Positions 1 through 9,054 of a DNA stretch of 64,000 bases are shown piece after piece. Positions within the stretch are counted from its first letter, which is position 1; each line of letters begins with the position of its first letter. The stretch spans positions 26,772 to 90,771 of the forward strand of contig CAYUMU010000016.1 of the NCBI GenBank assembly GCA_964445985.1, read 5' to 3'. The position numbers were made by a program, and so were the translations under genes. The notes beneath the pieces were generated by a model. It had not been told where the DNA came from, made no database searches, and worked only from the letters and a program-made list of their open reading frames with translations. This stretch comes from CAYUMU01 sp964445985 (GTDB lineage Bacteria > Planctomycetota > Planctomycetia > Pirellulales > S012-138).

Positions 1-441
1 CGCGCGGCTTTGGAACGCGACCTGGCCGAAAACTATGCGGCTTCGCTGCACCTGGGCCAATCCAATCGCGGACACCGGATCGATCTGGAAATGTTCGCGC
101 TCAATATCGGTAGCGAGATCAACCAAGACGCGATGGAACATCGGCTGCTGGAACCGCTGGGGCCAGCAGCCTATCGTTCGTCGCTGCCGCTGGCCGCGTG
201 GTCGGCGATGCTGCGCGCGGACGGCTTGCCGGTGGAGGTTTCTCACCATGCCGGCGCCTATTTGTGCAACGCCGCCAGCTACTGGGCACATCACTTGAAC
301 CAACAGCAAGGGCGTTCGCCACGCTCTCTATTTGTGCATGTGCCGCTGGCGGCAGAACAGGGCGAGTCGCCGTCGCTTCCGTTGGATACCATCGTGGCCA
401 GCGTGCGCGGCGTACTTCAGTTGCTGGCGCGGCATGCTTGA
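1..441 (+). CDS. pcp: pyroglutamyl-peptidase I, 3' part
   Basis: This is the C-terminal part of a pyrrolidone-carboxylate peptidase, a cytoplasmic cysteine peptidase (family C15) that removes N-terminal pyroglutamate from peptides. The reading frame is open from the first base, so the 5' end lies outside the window. The key evidence is the segment SHHAGAYLCNAASYWA, which holds the catalytic Cys in the family's AGxYLCN context. The downstream FVHVPL supplies the catalytic His. The catalytic Glu region would be upstream and is not visible. The gene converges on the CheY-like gene, with about 95 bp between them and no clear terminator. The family call is firm. Confidence 0.88.
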   Translation, partial: RAALERDLAENYAASLHLGQSNRGHRIDLEMFALNIGSEINQDAMEHRLLEPLGPAAYRSSLPLAAWSAMLRADGLPVEVSHHAGAYLCNAASYWAHHLNQQQGRSPRSLFVHVPLAAEQGESPSLPLDTIVASVRGVLQLLARHA

Positions 442-535
442 GGTTGCCCTCTCGGCGGAGCTCGCGACCGCGGCTTCTGGCCAGGACTGCGCGGCGGTTT
501 TGCCGTCGTTTCGTCGCCGCTGGCGCCGTGAGCTA

Positions 536-892
536 TTAGCAGCCGTGCTTGGCCAGTTTTTCGCGGAGAGTGTCGGCCGAGAACGGTTTCACCAGGTAGT
601 CAGACACGCCTGCCTGAATGGCTTGCAGCACGCGGCCCTTTTCGGCTTCGGTGGTCACCATGATGATCGGCACGGTGGTGTCCTGTTCGCGGATGCCCTG
701 GACAACCTCCAGGCCGTTTTTGCCGGGCATGTTCCAGTCGGTCAGCACCAGATCGAACTCGCCCGGCTTGAAGAGTTGCAGGGCCTCGTTTCCGTCGGCG
801 GCTTCCACGGCGCCCGGGGCACCCACGGCGAGAAGCGAGCGGATGATGATCTTTCGCATCGTGCTGGAATCGTCGGCAACCAAAACTCGCAT
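536..892 (-). CDS. CheY-like single-domain response regulator
   Basis: This 118-residue protein is a stand-alone receiver domain. The N-terminal MRVLVADDSS carries the acidic pair that binds Mg2+. The phosphoacceptor Asp sits in LVLTDWNMPGKNG, the conserved Thr in IIMVTTEAE, and the Lys in DYLVKPFSADTL, so all catalytic positions are present. The start was chosen at the ATG directly before the RVLVADD strand. A GGGAG sits about nine bases upstream, whereas the longer frame has an unconserved extension. With no output domain it should act by protein-protein contact, as CheY does, for example on a chemotaxis or motility target. No partner kinase lies in the window. Confidence 0.9.
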   Translation of the reverse strand: MRVLVADDSSTMRKIIIRSLLAVGAPGAVEAADGNEALQLFKPGEFDLVLTDWNMPGKNGLEVVQGIREQDTTVPIIMVTTEAEKGRVLQAIQAGVSDYLVKPFSADTLREKLAKHGC

Positions 893-1662
893 GGCATGAG
901 CTCCCGGAAAGTTGTATCGCAAACTCTCGACGGCAGGTGCTAATTGCTGAGCACGGGCCGCACGATCGCAAAACCCTAGGTCGGAGTTCACGCCAAGTCA
1001 AAACAGACACCGACAGGGCCACGCCTCTCTTCTGCGGGGGAGGGAGTAAGTTGAGGGGACGCGCACGGCGGCAAAACCCCAGCGGGCTCCCTTGAGGCAA
1101 GAAGGTCGCCTGGGAAGACGGTGGTTTCAGCGTCCGTCTTCTTGACGGTCTGGGGAACGATGCCAGCGAACCGGTTGGCGCCAACCGGCTTAATGTTTGT
1201 AAACCTTTTCGGTCTAATGACTTTGCGGTTAATTCCGGCAACCAAACTCAAAATCGGCGTTCGCCTTCTGGCAGAGTTCAAATATAATAGATGGCACATG
1301 TCTCAATATTCAGACATCACGTCCTCTGTCGTTTATTTCAGTAGCGGGCGCCGCGAGGCTGTCCCGTCATCTGGCAGTTTTCCGAGGAAGTCGCCGTGGC
1401 CGACGATGCTATCGTCGTCGAATCGCGCTGCTGGGGGCTTGGAATTGAGTTGCCCTCGGGCTCACGCGGACTTGATTCCGGTGGCGGAATTGCCGCCCGA
1501 CGCCTTCCTTGGCAAACTGCTCAGCTTGATCGGGAATTGTTTGGTTTGGCGCTCCAAGGATGACGTCTTACCCCGCTCATGCGCTGCCGGGCTCGTGCCC
1601 AACTTTTTTGGCAAGAGTTCGAAGCGGCCGGGCGCCATGCACCTTTAGGAGCAACACGTTTT
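893..1662. other. long intergenic region with palindromes, no convincing gene
   Basis: The 770 bp between the divergent CheY-like and LOG genes has no ORF with believable composition. It contains a perfect 18-bp palindrome at 1171-1188 (CCGGTTGGCGCCAACCGG). A TATAAT lies at 1283-1288 without a good -35. Just downstream is the inverted repeat ATGTCT-N8-AGACAT (1298-1317), placed like an operator over a transcription start. These could be promoter and operator elements for the flanking genes; that is inference. Confidence 0.5.
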
Positions 1663-2721
1663 ATGGATTCTCCCGACAATCGAGCCAAGTTCGAAATTAT
1701 CACCCCCGCAGGCGATGCCGCTTCCCCGCCGCAGGCCCCGCACTTTTCCAAGCGAACCGATGATTTGATTCAACGAATCAAGGACTCGGCCGACAAGCTG
1801 GCCCAAGACAACACCAGCCGGGGCGACTTGAAGATTCTGAGCCGCACGTTGCAAGAACTGCGGTACGCGTTCAAGGTTTTCAGCCCTTATCGCTGGCGCC
1901 GCAAAGTTACCGTGTTTGGCTCGGCTCGCACGCAGCCGGAAGAGCCGGCCTACCAGCAGGCCGTGAAGTTTGGCGAGGCGATTGCCAAACACAACTGGCT
2001 CGTGGTCACGGGGGCCGCCAGCGGCATCATGGAGGCCGGTCATATTGGCGCCGGCCGAGAACACAGCATGGGCGTGAATATCATGCTTCCCTTCGAGCAG
2101 GAATCCAACCCGGTTATCGCCGGCGATCCCAAGCTCGTGCACATGAAGTATTTTTTCACCCGCAAGCTCATGTTTGTGAAGGAGTGCCACGCCGTGGTGT
2201 TATTGCCGGGCGGATTTGGCACCCTCGACGAAGGATTGGAAGTGCTCACGCTGTTGCAAACCGGCAAACGCGATCTGTGCCCCGTGGTGTTTCTGGATGA
2301 GCCGGGCGGCACGTACTGGCAGGCTTTTCAAACCTTTGTCAAAGACCACTTGCTCACCCGCAAATTGATTTCGCCCGAAGATTTGGACCTGTACAAAGTC
2401 ACCGATTCGGTGGACGAGGCGGTGGATGAGATCCTTTCGTTTCACCACAATTACCACAGCATGCGGTATGTGAAACGGAATCTGGTGATCCGCGTCCACC
2501 ACGCACCGAACGAGGAAATGCTGGCCGAACTCAATCGCGATTTCGCCGATATTCTGGTGGATGGTCAGATCACGCTGCGCGGCGAGTCGCTCTCCGAGGA
2601 GCGAGACGACGAAGATATCGCGCACCTGCCCCGCTTGTTGCTGCACTTCAACCGCCGCAACTTAGGGCGACTTCGCCAGATGGTCAACCGCTTGAATCAA
2701 ATGCCGGTGGCCAGCGGGTGA
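1663..2721 (+). CDS. LOG family (TIGR00730/Rossmann nucleotide-binding) protein
   Basis: This 352-residue protein belongs to the LOG/'lysine decarboxylase-like' family. Members hydrolyse nucleotide 5'-monophosphates (cytokinin riboside phosphates in the founding enzymes). The fold shows in VTVFGSARTQPEE (first Rossmann strand), VVTGAASGIMEAGHIGAG, and the family motif PGGFGTLDE at residues 182-190. An extra helical N-terminus of about 90 residues and a C-terminal extension of about 80 residues make it longer than minimal LOG proteins, as in the longer planctomycete forms. The start is the ATG with an upstream AGGAG (1647-1651). It is followed by a strong terminator, so it is probably monocistronic. 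The physiological substrate is unknown. Confidence 0.87.
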   Translation: MDSPDNRAKFEIITPAGDAASPPQAPHFSKRTDDLIQRIKDSADKLAQDNTSRGDLKILSRTLQELRYAFKVFSPYRWRRKVTVFGSARTQPEEPAYQQAVKFGEAIAKHNWLVVTGAASGIMEAGHIGAGREHSMGVNIMLPFEQESNPVIAGDPKLVHMKYFFTRKLMFVKECHAVVLLPGGFGTLDEGLEVLTLLQTGKRDLCPVVFLDEPGGTYWQAFQTFVKDHLLTRKLISPEDLDLYKVTDSVDEAVDEILSFHHNYHSMRYVKRNLVIRVHHAPNEEMLAELNRDFADILVDGQITLRGESLSEERDDEDIAHLPRLLLHFNRRNLGRLRQMVNRLNQMPVASG

Positions 2722-2741
2722 TTCGCAACCCCCGATCGGCA

Positions 2742-2796
2742 CGGTAGTTTCTTGCTCGTTAATATCTCTGCAAGCCGCGGAGAACTTTAATGCCTC
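2742..2796 (-). repeat. 55-bp dispersed hairpin repeat, copy A
   Basis: This segment is the reverse complement of 50951-51005, with roughly six mismatches over 55 bp. It keeps the conserved blocks AGTTCTCCGCGGCTTG and TTAACGAGCAAGAAAC. A short stem (TCTC[C/T]...GGAGA) is retained in both copies, with a G-U pair replacing G-C in this one. It lies in the 3' intergenic region of the LOG gene, upstream of its terminator. Confidence 0.8.
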
Positions 2797-2850
2797 CGCG
2801 GTCGTTTGCGGTTTACCCGCGTTAAGAACCCATGAAGAATAACTTCCGGG

Positions 2851-2890
2851 CAAAGTCGGCTTTCGCTCCGCGAAAGCCGACTTTGTTTTT
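2851..2890 (+). terminator. intrinsic terminator of the LOG gene
   Basis: The 15-bp perfect stem (2851-2865 with 2871-2885) has a 5-nt loop and is followed directly by TTTTT (2886-2890). This is a canonical Rho-independent terminator on the plus strand. Confidence 0.92.
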
Positions 2891-2949
2891 CGTGTAATCC
2901 GTAGCCTTCGGAACATTTGCAGCCGGGGTTGCACGAAGCTCCGCGCAGA

Positions 2950-3402
2950 TCAGCTCCGCACGGTTTGTTCTTCTTCCACCACCAGGCTGGCAAAGCCCGG
3001 GGCGAACAGTCGCAGCCGGAGCGTGGAAACACGATCCGCCTCGGCGGAGAGGGGACCAAGCTTGTTCAAGTCGAACCTTTCGCTCTCAACGAAAAGTCGG
3101 CCGGGGTGATCCAACTGTTGCTGCTTTGCCAACCGCGTGAGCAAGGCGCGGTTGCCGTGGTCCAGCCCATGGAGCCGGCACAATTCGCGGAACAGCTTGC
3201 TGGGGCTATTGCAGCGTCGTTTGGGACCGCCCTGGGCCAACCGCTTGAGCACCAGCACCAAGGCCGCCGCGCCGACCACGATCCCGGCAAAGATGAGCAG
3301 GTCGCCCGAGGTCAGTCGCGCTTCGGCGCCACGAAAGTTCCGTCCCAAATCCGCGATCCGGCTCTGCTGCGCGAACACGGCGAACCAACTGCAACCCAGC
3401 AT
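2950..3402 (-). CDS. small membrane protein of unknown function, partner of HEAT protein
   Basis: This 150-residue protein is downstream of, and 27 bp from, the HEAT-repeat gene on the same strand, so the two are probably co-transcribed. It has an N-terminal hydrophobic stretch (signal or anchor), then a clear transmembrane helix (LLIFAGIVVGAAALVLVL). A cytoplasmic basic region with RELCRLHGLDHGNRALLTRLA follows. That pattern, a helix-turn segment found after a single membrane helix, recurs in short planctomycete proteins of unknown function. An AAGGA lies nine bases before the chosen ATG; another ATG three codons upstream overlaps that signal. The overlapping frame on the other strand lacks such structure. 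The function is unknown. Confidence 0.68.
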   Translation of the reverse strand: MLGCSWFAVFAQQSRIADLGRNFRGAEARLTSGDLLIFAGIVVGAAALVLVLKRLAQGGPKRRCNSPSKLFRELCRLHGLDHGNRALLTRLAKQQQLDHPGRLFVESERFDLNKLGPLSAEADRVSTLRLRLFAPGFASLVVEEEQTVRS

Positions 3403-3429
3403 AAGAATCATTCCTTACCACGCGAGCTT

Positions 3430-5010
3430 TTACTGACTGTATAGCCGCTCTTGGCTTCGCAAGCCGCGGCTGGCCGCCTGTTGCACCGATGCGCTCGGGT
3501 CCGTTAACGCCCGTTCCAGCGCTTGTCTGGCAGTGGGGCTGCCGCGGGTGGCCAGCACGTCCACGGCTTCTAGCCGCACCATGTGGTCGTCATCTTCCAG
3601 CATTTCGATCAGGTTGGCTTCCATCGCCTCCACGGCGCCCATGGCCACGGTCATCGAAATGGCTCGCAGTCGCCGCGTGCGGGTGGGCGAGGCCATTTCC
3701 GCTCGGAGCAAGGTGGGGGCCGTGGTGTCAATTTTGAATACCAATTCGCCCGTGCCGCGGCGGACTTCTGGCTCTAACAGGTCGAAGTTGGCCAAATACT
3801 TCTCGAAGGAAAACTCCGTGAGGCTTTCGCGCACCGCTTGACGCACGGCGTCGTGCGGGTGATCGGCCAAACCGATCAATCGGGAGAAACTGTGGGGAAT
3901 ACCTCGTCCTCGCAACTGCCGGGCCGCATGCGCCACCACGCAGGGATCGGGGTCGTCCAGCCCTTTAACAACCGCCTCGGTGGCCCCCGATCCGGGGTAT
4001 TCAGCCAAGGCTTCCATGGCGGCCCGGCGAGCAGGCACGCTGCCGTGCTCGGCAAGAAATCGCATGGCCGCCAACGATTTGCTTCGCGACATGCTCGATC
4101 CGCCGATGAACCGCACGGCCGAGGCTTGCAAGTCTTCTGACAACTCGCCCAGCATTGCCAGATGTTCGGGCATTGCCCAGGCAACGTTTTCCAAGCGTTT
4201 CAGGTTGTAGACGGCCACGGAGCGGTGGTCTTCGGCCGCTTTGGTAAGCAAAGCAGACACAAATTCCAAATCGACTCGATGCGTAACCACCTGGAGAGCC
4301 GCCAGGGGAGCATGCGGATCACCGATAAACGACAAGAGCAATCGGAAAACGCCAGCTCGCTCGCTCGATTGCAACACCCGCAGCACGTCGGCGTAGCAGG
4401 GATGCCCTGGATCGAGAAGGATTTGTTTGAGCGTGGCATTCTCGCGCGAGGCCAGCATCAAGAAGGCTTCGATCGTTTCTTTGCGACCGTGCTGCGAGAA
4501 TCGTTCGAGCGACTTCTCCAAGGCCGCAACCAGGCTGCGGCGGACAAATTGCGGGTCGCGGCGGCGGCGATCGGGAGTTTGGTCCAACTCCAAGCTCAAC
4601 GCTTCGGCCAACCGAATAACGGTGGTGCCCATCAAGCTGGCAAAGTCGTTGCCATCGGCCTCGAGCGCGGTTAGCAGCGAGGGCATGAGGTCGAACTCAT
4701 GAAACTGGCAGATGGCTTCGCAGGCATATGCGGCCAGCCGACGTTCTTTACCGAGCACCGCGTCGCGAAAGGTGCTGCCCAAGCGGCCCGACTTTTCGGC
4801 CAGCACATTCCGCCAGGCCGGGCGAATTTGGTTCAGTCGCCGCAAGATCTCCAGCAAGCCGTCGGGATTTTTCCGTTCAAGCAGGGCTTCGAGGGCCGCA
4901 ACCTGAATGGCTTCCTGGGCTGAATCCAGCGCAGGCGCCAGCACCGCTACCGCCGCATCGTTTTCGGTATGCGCCAGGAATTCGAATGTTTGCTTCCAGC
5001 CAATGTTCAT
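3430..5010 (-). CDS. HEAT-repeat protein
   Basis: The 526-residue protein is built almost wholly of helical HEAT/armadillo-like repeats. Clear units include IQVAALEALLERKNPDGLLE, VVAHAARQLRGRG and the C-terminal HMVRLEAVDVLATRG-SPTARQALERAL-DPSASVQQAASRGL. There is no signal peptide, so it is probably cytoplasmic. The role is likely scaffolding or protein-protein interaction. Co-transcription with the small membrane protein just downstream suggests that the two act together at the membrane, but no specific pathway can be named. No strong ribosome binding site precedes the ATG, only a run of G residues. Confidence 0.8.
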   Translation of the reverse strand: MNIGWKQTFEFLAHTENDAAVAVLAPALDSAQEAIQVAALEALLERKNPDGLLEILRRLNQIRPAWRNVLAEKSGRLGSTFRDAVLGKERRLAAYACEAICQFHEFDLMPSLLTALEADGNDFASLMGTTVIRLAEALSLELDQTPDRRRRDPQFVRRSLVAALEKSLERFSQHGRKETIEAFLMLASRENATLKQILLDPGHPCYADVLRVLQSSERAGVFRLLLSFIGDPHAPLAALQVVTHRVDLEFVSALLTKAAEDHRSVAVYNLKRLENVAWAMPEHLAMLGELSEDLQASAVRFIGGSSMSRSKSLAAMRFLAEHGSVPARRAAMEALAEYPGSGATEAVVKGLDDPDPCVVAHAARQLRGRGIPHSFSRLIGLADHPHDAVRQAVRESLTEFSFEKYLANFDLLEPEVRRGTGELVFKIDTTAPTLLRAEMASPTRTRRLRAISMTVAMGAVEAMEANLIEMLEDDDHMVRLEAVDVLATRGSPTARQALERALTDPSASVQQAASRGLRSQERLYSQ

Positions 5011-5290
5011 GTGCGAGTCCCCCCAGGTCCGCTAGTCAAGAGCGCGACCTCCTGCATTAACATGGGTTACCGTTGGGGCCGGCGCCGGAAATCCACGGAG
5101 GAATCTGACCGCTGGCAACGGGGATTTCGGCTGGCCGAGCCGGTGCAAACGCTATCACCCTACCGCCGGGTCGGCTGGCGCTCCCCCCTCCCGGCCAATG
5201 GGGGAGTTTGAGCGGCAAATTTGGAGAGTTGCTAGCAGGGCAGTGCAAGCCGCGCAGGTCCCCTTGCCCGTTCGAGCGCAAAGCCTTAAC

Positions 5291-5743
5291 ATGCACGCTT
5301 TGGAAGCAATGACTTCTGTGGCCCAGCAGCCTTTGCGGCGGATGGGCCGCTTACATTTGTACAGGCATGCCGTGGAAAATCTGCAAGCACAGGTGCTCAT
5401 TGCCCAAGGCGGCGCGCCCGCGCCGGCCGCTGGCAACGAAGGTGGCAATCCCCTGGGCATGTTGCCGTTTTTCATTGGCGTGATAATCCTGTTCTACTTG
5501 TTCTTCATGCGGCCGCAGTCCAAAGAGCGCGCGCGGCGCGCCAGCATGCTGTCGGAACTGAAGAAGAACGATAAAGTGGTCACGATTGGCGGCATCATTG
5601 GCACGGTGTTCAGCGTTCACGCCGAGTCGGATGAAGTCGTGCTCAAGGTCGACGAATCGACCAATACCAAGCTGCGCGTGCTTCGCAGCTCGGTTCACCA
5701 AGTCATCACGGATGAAACCGAAGGCGAGAAATCGTCGAAGTAA
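5291..5743 (+). CDS. yajC: preprotein translocase subunit YajC
   Basis: YajC is a small single-span membrane protein that associates with SecDF. The diagnostic part is one transmembrane helix (PFFIGVIILFYLFFMRPQ) followed by the family signature RPQSKERARRASMLSELKKNDKVVTIGGIIGTV and a small beta domain. A Gly/Ala/Pro-rich stretch (AQGGAPAPAAG) precedes the helix, as in many planctomycete homologues. The start is uncertain because no strong ribosome binding site is visible; ATG at 5198 and 5342 are alternatives. It sits 15 bp upstream of the SecDF gene, the classic yajC-secD-secF order. Confidence 0.9.
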   Translation: MHALEAMTSVAQQPLRRMGRLHLYRHAVENLQAQVLIAQGGAPAPAAGNEGGNPLGMLPFFIGVIILFYLFFMRPQSKERARRASMLSELKKNDKVVTIGGIIGTVFSVHAESDEVVLKVDESTNTKLRVLRSSVHQVITDETEGEKSSK

Positions 5744-5758
5744 CAGCAGGAACTGGTC

Positions 5759-8700
5759 ATGTTCTCACATCTTTCGTTCGGTTTGTTCGCCCAGGCGGCC
5801 CAGGGAGCGAACAACGCAGCCGCGGCTGCGAACGCGGCAAACGGTTCGGGCGGCTGGATGAGGTTGCTCATCTTCATCGGAATCGTGGTTTTGGCCTACC
5901 TGACCGGCCGGTTGCTCAGTTCGCGATTGCGAATGCTCGACCACGGTTGGAAGATTACGCTCGTGACCTTCGTGTTGCTGGCGAGTGCCTGGATCGTGGC
6001 GACCGGCACCGTCAAGCTGGGCATCGATCTCGCTGGCGGCGCTATTTTTGTTTACGAATACGAGCCGAAACAAGGGCAGGATTTCTCCACCGACCGCTTG
6101 ATCGGGGCCATTCGGGAACGCATCGACCCGGCAGGCGTGCAGCAAATCACCATTCGCCCCTTTGGCGAGAACCAAATTGAAATCATCGTGCCGGAAATTC
6201 CGGCCGCCGAGGTCGAGCAGCTTAAGAACAAGATCGAGAACCTGGGCGAACTTGAGTTCTTGATTACCGCCAACGAACGCGACCACGCCTCGATCATTGA
6301 AACGGCAACCCAGGAAGGCGCCCCCAACAATGTCGTTCTCGACGGGCAATTGCTGGCTTCTTGGGTGCCCATTAAAGAAAGCAAAAAGACGCTGGCCGAG
6401 TTCACGGGGAGCAGCGAGTACTTTACCCGCACGGGTCCCGATGGCAAGTTGCAAGTGCTGGTGGTTCGGCCCCGCGACAAGAACGAGGCGGTTACGGGCT
6501 ACAATCTTGACCGCGTTGAGCCGATCCTCGATCCCCAGGGCCGAGCATCGCTCAGCTTTCACTTCGATGCGGAAGGCGGGCGACGGTTCACCCAATTGAC
6601 TCGGCGAAATCAACCTTCCAACGATGGCGGCCGGGAATTTCGTCGCCACCTAGCCGTGGTGCTCAACGGCCAAATCGCCTCGGCCCCCACCATCAATGCC
6701 GTGATTGGCCAAGATGGCGTGATCGAGGGTGACTTTTCGAAACAAGAACGCGATGACCTGGTTGCCGTGCTCAATGCCGGCGCCTTGCCGGCCGAGCTGG
6801 AGCCCATCCGCTCCCGGTTTGTCGACGCCACGCTCGGCGAAGACATGGTTCGCCGCGGCGAGATCAGCATTATTGCGTCGTTGGCGGCAGTGCTCTTGTT
6901 CATGCTGGTGTACTACCGCTTTGCCGGCCTGATCGCCTGCGCGGCCTTGGCGCTCAATATTCTGCTGATCCTGGCGCTCATGATTTCGATCAAGGCGGCC
7001 TTCACCCTGGCGGGCCTGGCCGGTTTGGTGCTGACCGTGGGCATGGCCGTTGACGCCAACGTGCTGATTTACGAGCGCATGCGTGAAGAACTGGAACGAG
7101 GCGCCGCCCTGCGAATGGCCATTCGCAATGGCTTCGGTCGAGCCACCACCACCATCGTGGACGCCAACGTCACCACGCTGATCACCGCCATTGTGCTATA
7201 CACCATTGGCACCGACGAGCTTCGCGGCTTCGCCATCATCCTCATCCTCGGCATCTTGATGAGCATGTTCACGGCCATCTTCTGCTCGCGGCTGATCTTC
7301 GATATCGCCGAAAAGAGCCGCTGGATCACCACCCTGAACATGATGAGCCTGGTGCGCAACGCCAACTTCGACTTCATGGGCAAGCAGCGGATCTCCTTCA
7401 CCATTTCGTTGGTGCTGATCGTGGCTGGCCTGGTTGCCGTGGCCGCCCGCGGTCGCTCCATTCTGGGCATTGACTTCACGGGCGGAACCTCGGCCGAGGT
7501 TCTGTTCCGCGCGGGCGAAACCATGACCATTTCAGAAGTTCGCGCGGATATCGATGGAACGGAAGGCTGGAATGCCCAGTTGGGTAGCGCGACTCGCGAC
7601 ACGTTGGGAACGGTCGTTGGCCCTACCGTCGACCATCGAATTCGCGAAACCCTGGAACGGCAAGGGGTGCTGCCGAGGTCGATTATCCTCGTCACCGCGG
7701 AAGCCGAGGAAGACGGCAAGGAAATCGTGCAGCTCGATCTGCCCGCCCCCAAGCCCATATCCGAGTTTACCGAGGCGGAATGGGAAGCCTACCGCCAGGC
7801 GGCGATGCTTCCCGATATGGCGATCAGCGAAATTACCCAAATTCAAGAAGTAGATCCCCGCAAGCATTACTATCTCAATACTTCCAATACCGATGGCAAC
7901 GTGGTGGAAGCCATTCTCACCAAGCTATTCACGGGCCAACTCGCCACGAACAGCATGACTGGACCCAGTTGGGTGGCGGAAACTTCCACGGCTTCGCCGA
8001 TCGCCAACCCAAAAATTGAAAGCGATGAAACGGCGCCTTCGTTTGACCCTCGAACGTCGGGCTTCACCGCCGAGCTTACCTTCGCCGAATTGATTGGCCA
8101 CGATGCCTTGCTGCGCACGCTTCAGCAAGCCGCCAGTGAAGTTCAGGAAACAACTCCCGAAAACGCGGTGGCTATTGAAGCAACCAATCCCGATTACAAA
8201 GAGGGAGGCACTGCCGCTTTTAGCCAATGGAATGTTGAGATTGGAGCCAGCGACGAAGCGGGCCGGCAGATCGTGCAGCGAGCCAATCAAATCTTGCTGT
8301 CGCAACCGTATTTTCCCGCGACAGACAACATTCAAGGCAGCGTGGCGGCCCGCACGGCCGGGCAAGCCATCGGGGCCATCTTCGCCAGCTTCCTGGGGAT
8401 TGTGATCTACCTTTGGATCCGCTTTCAACGGGTTTCGTACGGTCTGGCTGCCGTGTTGGCCTTGGTTCACGACGTGCTCATTACCTTGGGCGCCGTGGCG
8501 GCTTCCGCCTACCTGGTTGGAATCCCCTTTATCGATCCTTTCAAGATGTCGCTCGATATGATCGCGGCATTCCTGACGATTATCGGTTACTCCATTAACG
8601 ATACCATTGTGGTGTTCGATCGGATTCGCGAGGTTCGCGGCAAAAATTCCCGAATTACGCCCGAGTTGGTCAATCGCAGCATCAACCAAACCTTGTCACG

Positions 8701-8926
8701 CACCTTGCTAACTTCGATCACCACGCTCATCGTCACGGTCATTCTGTTCTTCTTTGCCGGCCAGGCGATTCACGGGTTTGCCTTCGCGCTGAGCATCGGC
8801 ATCTTTGTCGGTACTTATAGCTCGATCTTTATTGCTTCTCCCATGTTGTTGTGGATGACGAAACCGTCGCGCGAAGGTCAGGTGACGCTGCCCAGCGCGG
8901 CCCGGCCGCAGCCCACGGGCGTGTAA
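5759..8926 (+). CDS. secDF: SecDF protein-export fusion
   Basis: This 1055-residue fusion of SecD and SecF is the proton-driven accessory of the Sec translocon, which pulls substrates across the membrane. The SecD half has an N-terminal helix, then LGIDLAGGAIFVYEY, a large periplasmic domain, LAVVLNGQIASAPTINAVI, and five helices including GLVLTVGMAVDANVLIYERMREEL. The SecF half starts near residue 527 with LGIDFTGGTSAEVL and ends in the RND helices IIGYSINDTIVVFDRIREVRG. The periplasmic segment of the SecF half runs roughly from residue 565 to 870, far longer than the about 100 residues usual in SecF. An AGGA precedes the ATG. A compound terminator follows. Confidence 0.96.
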   Translation: MFSHLSFGLFAQAAQGANNAAAAANAANGSGGWMRLLIFIGIVVLAYLTGRLLSSRLRMLDHGWKITLVTFVLLASAWIVATGTVKLGIDLAGGAIFVYEYEPKQGQDFSTDRLIGAIRERIDPAGVQQITIRPFGENQIEIIVPEIPAAEVEQLKNKIENLGELEFLITANERDHASIIETATQEGAPNNVVLDGQLLASWVPIKESKKTLAEFTGSSEYFTRTGPDGKLQVLVVRPRDKNEAVTGYNLDRVEPILDPQGRASLSFHFDAEGGRRFTQLTRRNQPSNDGGREFRRHLAVVLNGQIASAPTINAVIGQDGVIEGDFSKQERDDLVAVLNAGALPAELEPIRSRFVDATLGEDMVRRGEISIIASLAAVLLFMLVYYRFAGLIACAALALNILLILALMISIKAAFTLAGLAGLVLTVGMAVDANVLIYERMREELERGAALRMAIRNGFGRATTTIVDANVTTLITAIVLYTIGTDELRGFAIILILGILMSMFTAIFCSRLIFDIAEKSRWITTLNMMSLVRNANFDFMGKQRISFTISLVLIVAGLVAVAARGRSILGIDFTGGTSAEVLFRAGETMTISEVRADIDGTEGWNAQLGSATRDTLGTVVGPTVDHRIRETLERQGVLPRSIILVTAEAEEDGKEIVQLDLPAPKPISEFTEAEWEAYRQAAMLPDMAISEITQIQEVDPRKHYYLNTSNTDGNVVEAILTKLFTGQLATNSMTGPSWVAETSTASPIANPKIESDETAPSFDPRTSGFTAELTFAELIGHDALLRTLQQAASEVQETTPENAVAIEATNPDYKEGGTAAFSQWNVEIGASDEAGRQIVQRANQILLSQPYFPATDNIQGSVAARTAGQAIGAIFASFLGIVIYLWIRFQRVSYGLAAVLALVHDVLITLGAVAASAYLVGIPFIDPFKMSLDMIAAFLTIIGYSINDTIVVFDRIREVRGKNSRITPELVNRSINQTLSRTLLTSITTLIVTVILFFFAGQAIHGFAFALSIGIFVGTYSSIFIASPMLLWMTKPSREGQVTLPSAARPQPTGV

Positions 8927-8962
8927 AGTGAAGGTCGCGGTTCAATTGGATCGGGACGTGAG

Positions 8963-9020
8963 TCTCCGCCCTTGCGGGAATGGAACCTGTGGTTCTATCC
9001 TTGAGGGCGGAGATTCGTTT
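8963..9020 (+). terminator. compound terminator of yajC-secDF
   Basis: The perfect 10-bp outer stem TCTCCGCCCT/AGGGCGGAGA (8963-8972 with 9004-9013) encloses an inner hairpin, ATGGAACC-TGT-GGTTCTAT. A short T run (9018-9022) follows. It lies 37 bp after the secDF stop codon. Confidence 0.75.
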
Positions 9021-9054
9021 TTGAGTGGGGTATGCAATCACGCTCCCCCTGAGA

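Noticed and set aside
1121..1648. Plus-strand ORF of 175 codons upstream of the LOG gene
   Set aside because: The composition is not protein-like, no ribosome binding site is present, and it covers promoter-like palindromes; judged an open frame by chance.
2917..3444. Plus-strand ORF of 175 codons opposite the small membrane protein
   Set aside because: It lacks domains. The minus-strand frame has a membrane helix, a ribosome binding site and an operon position.
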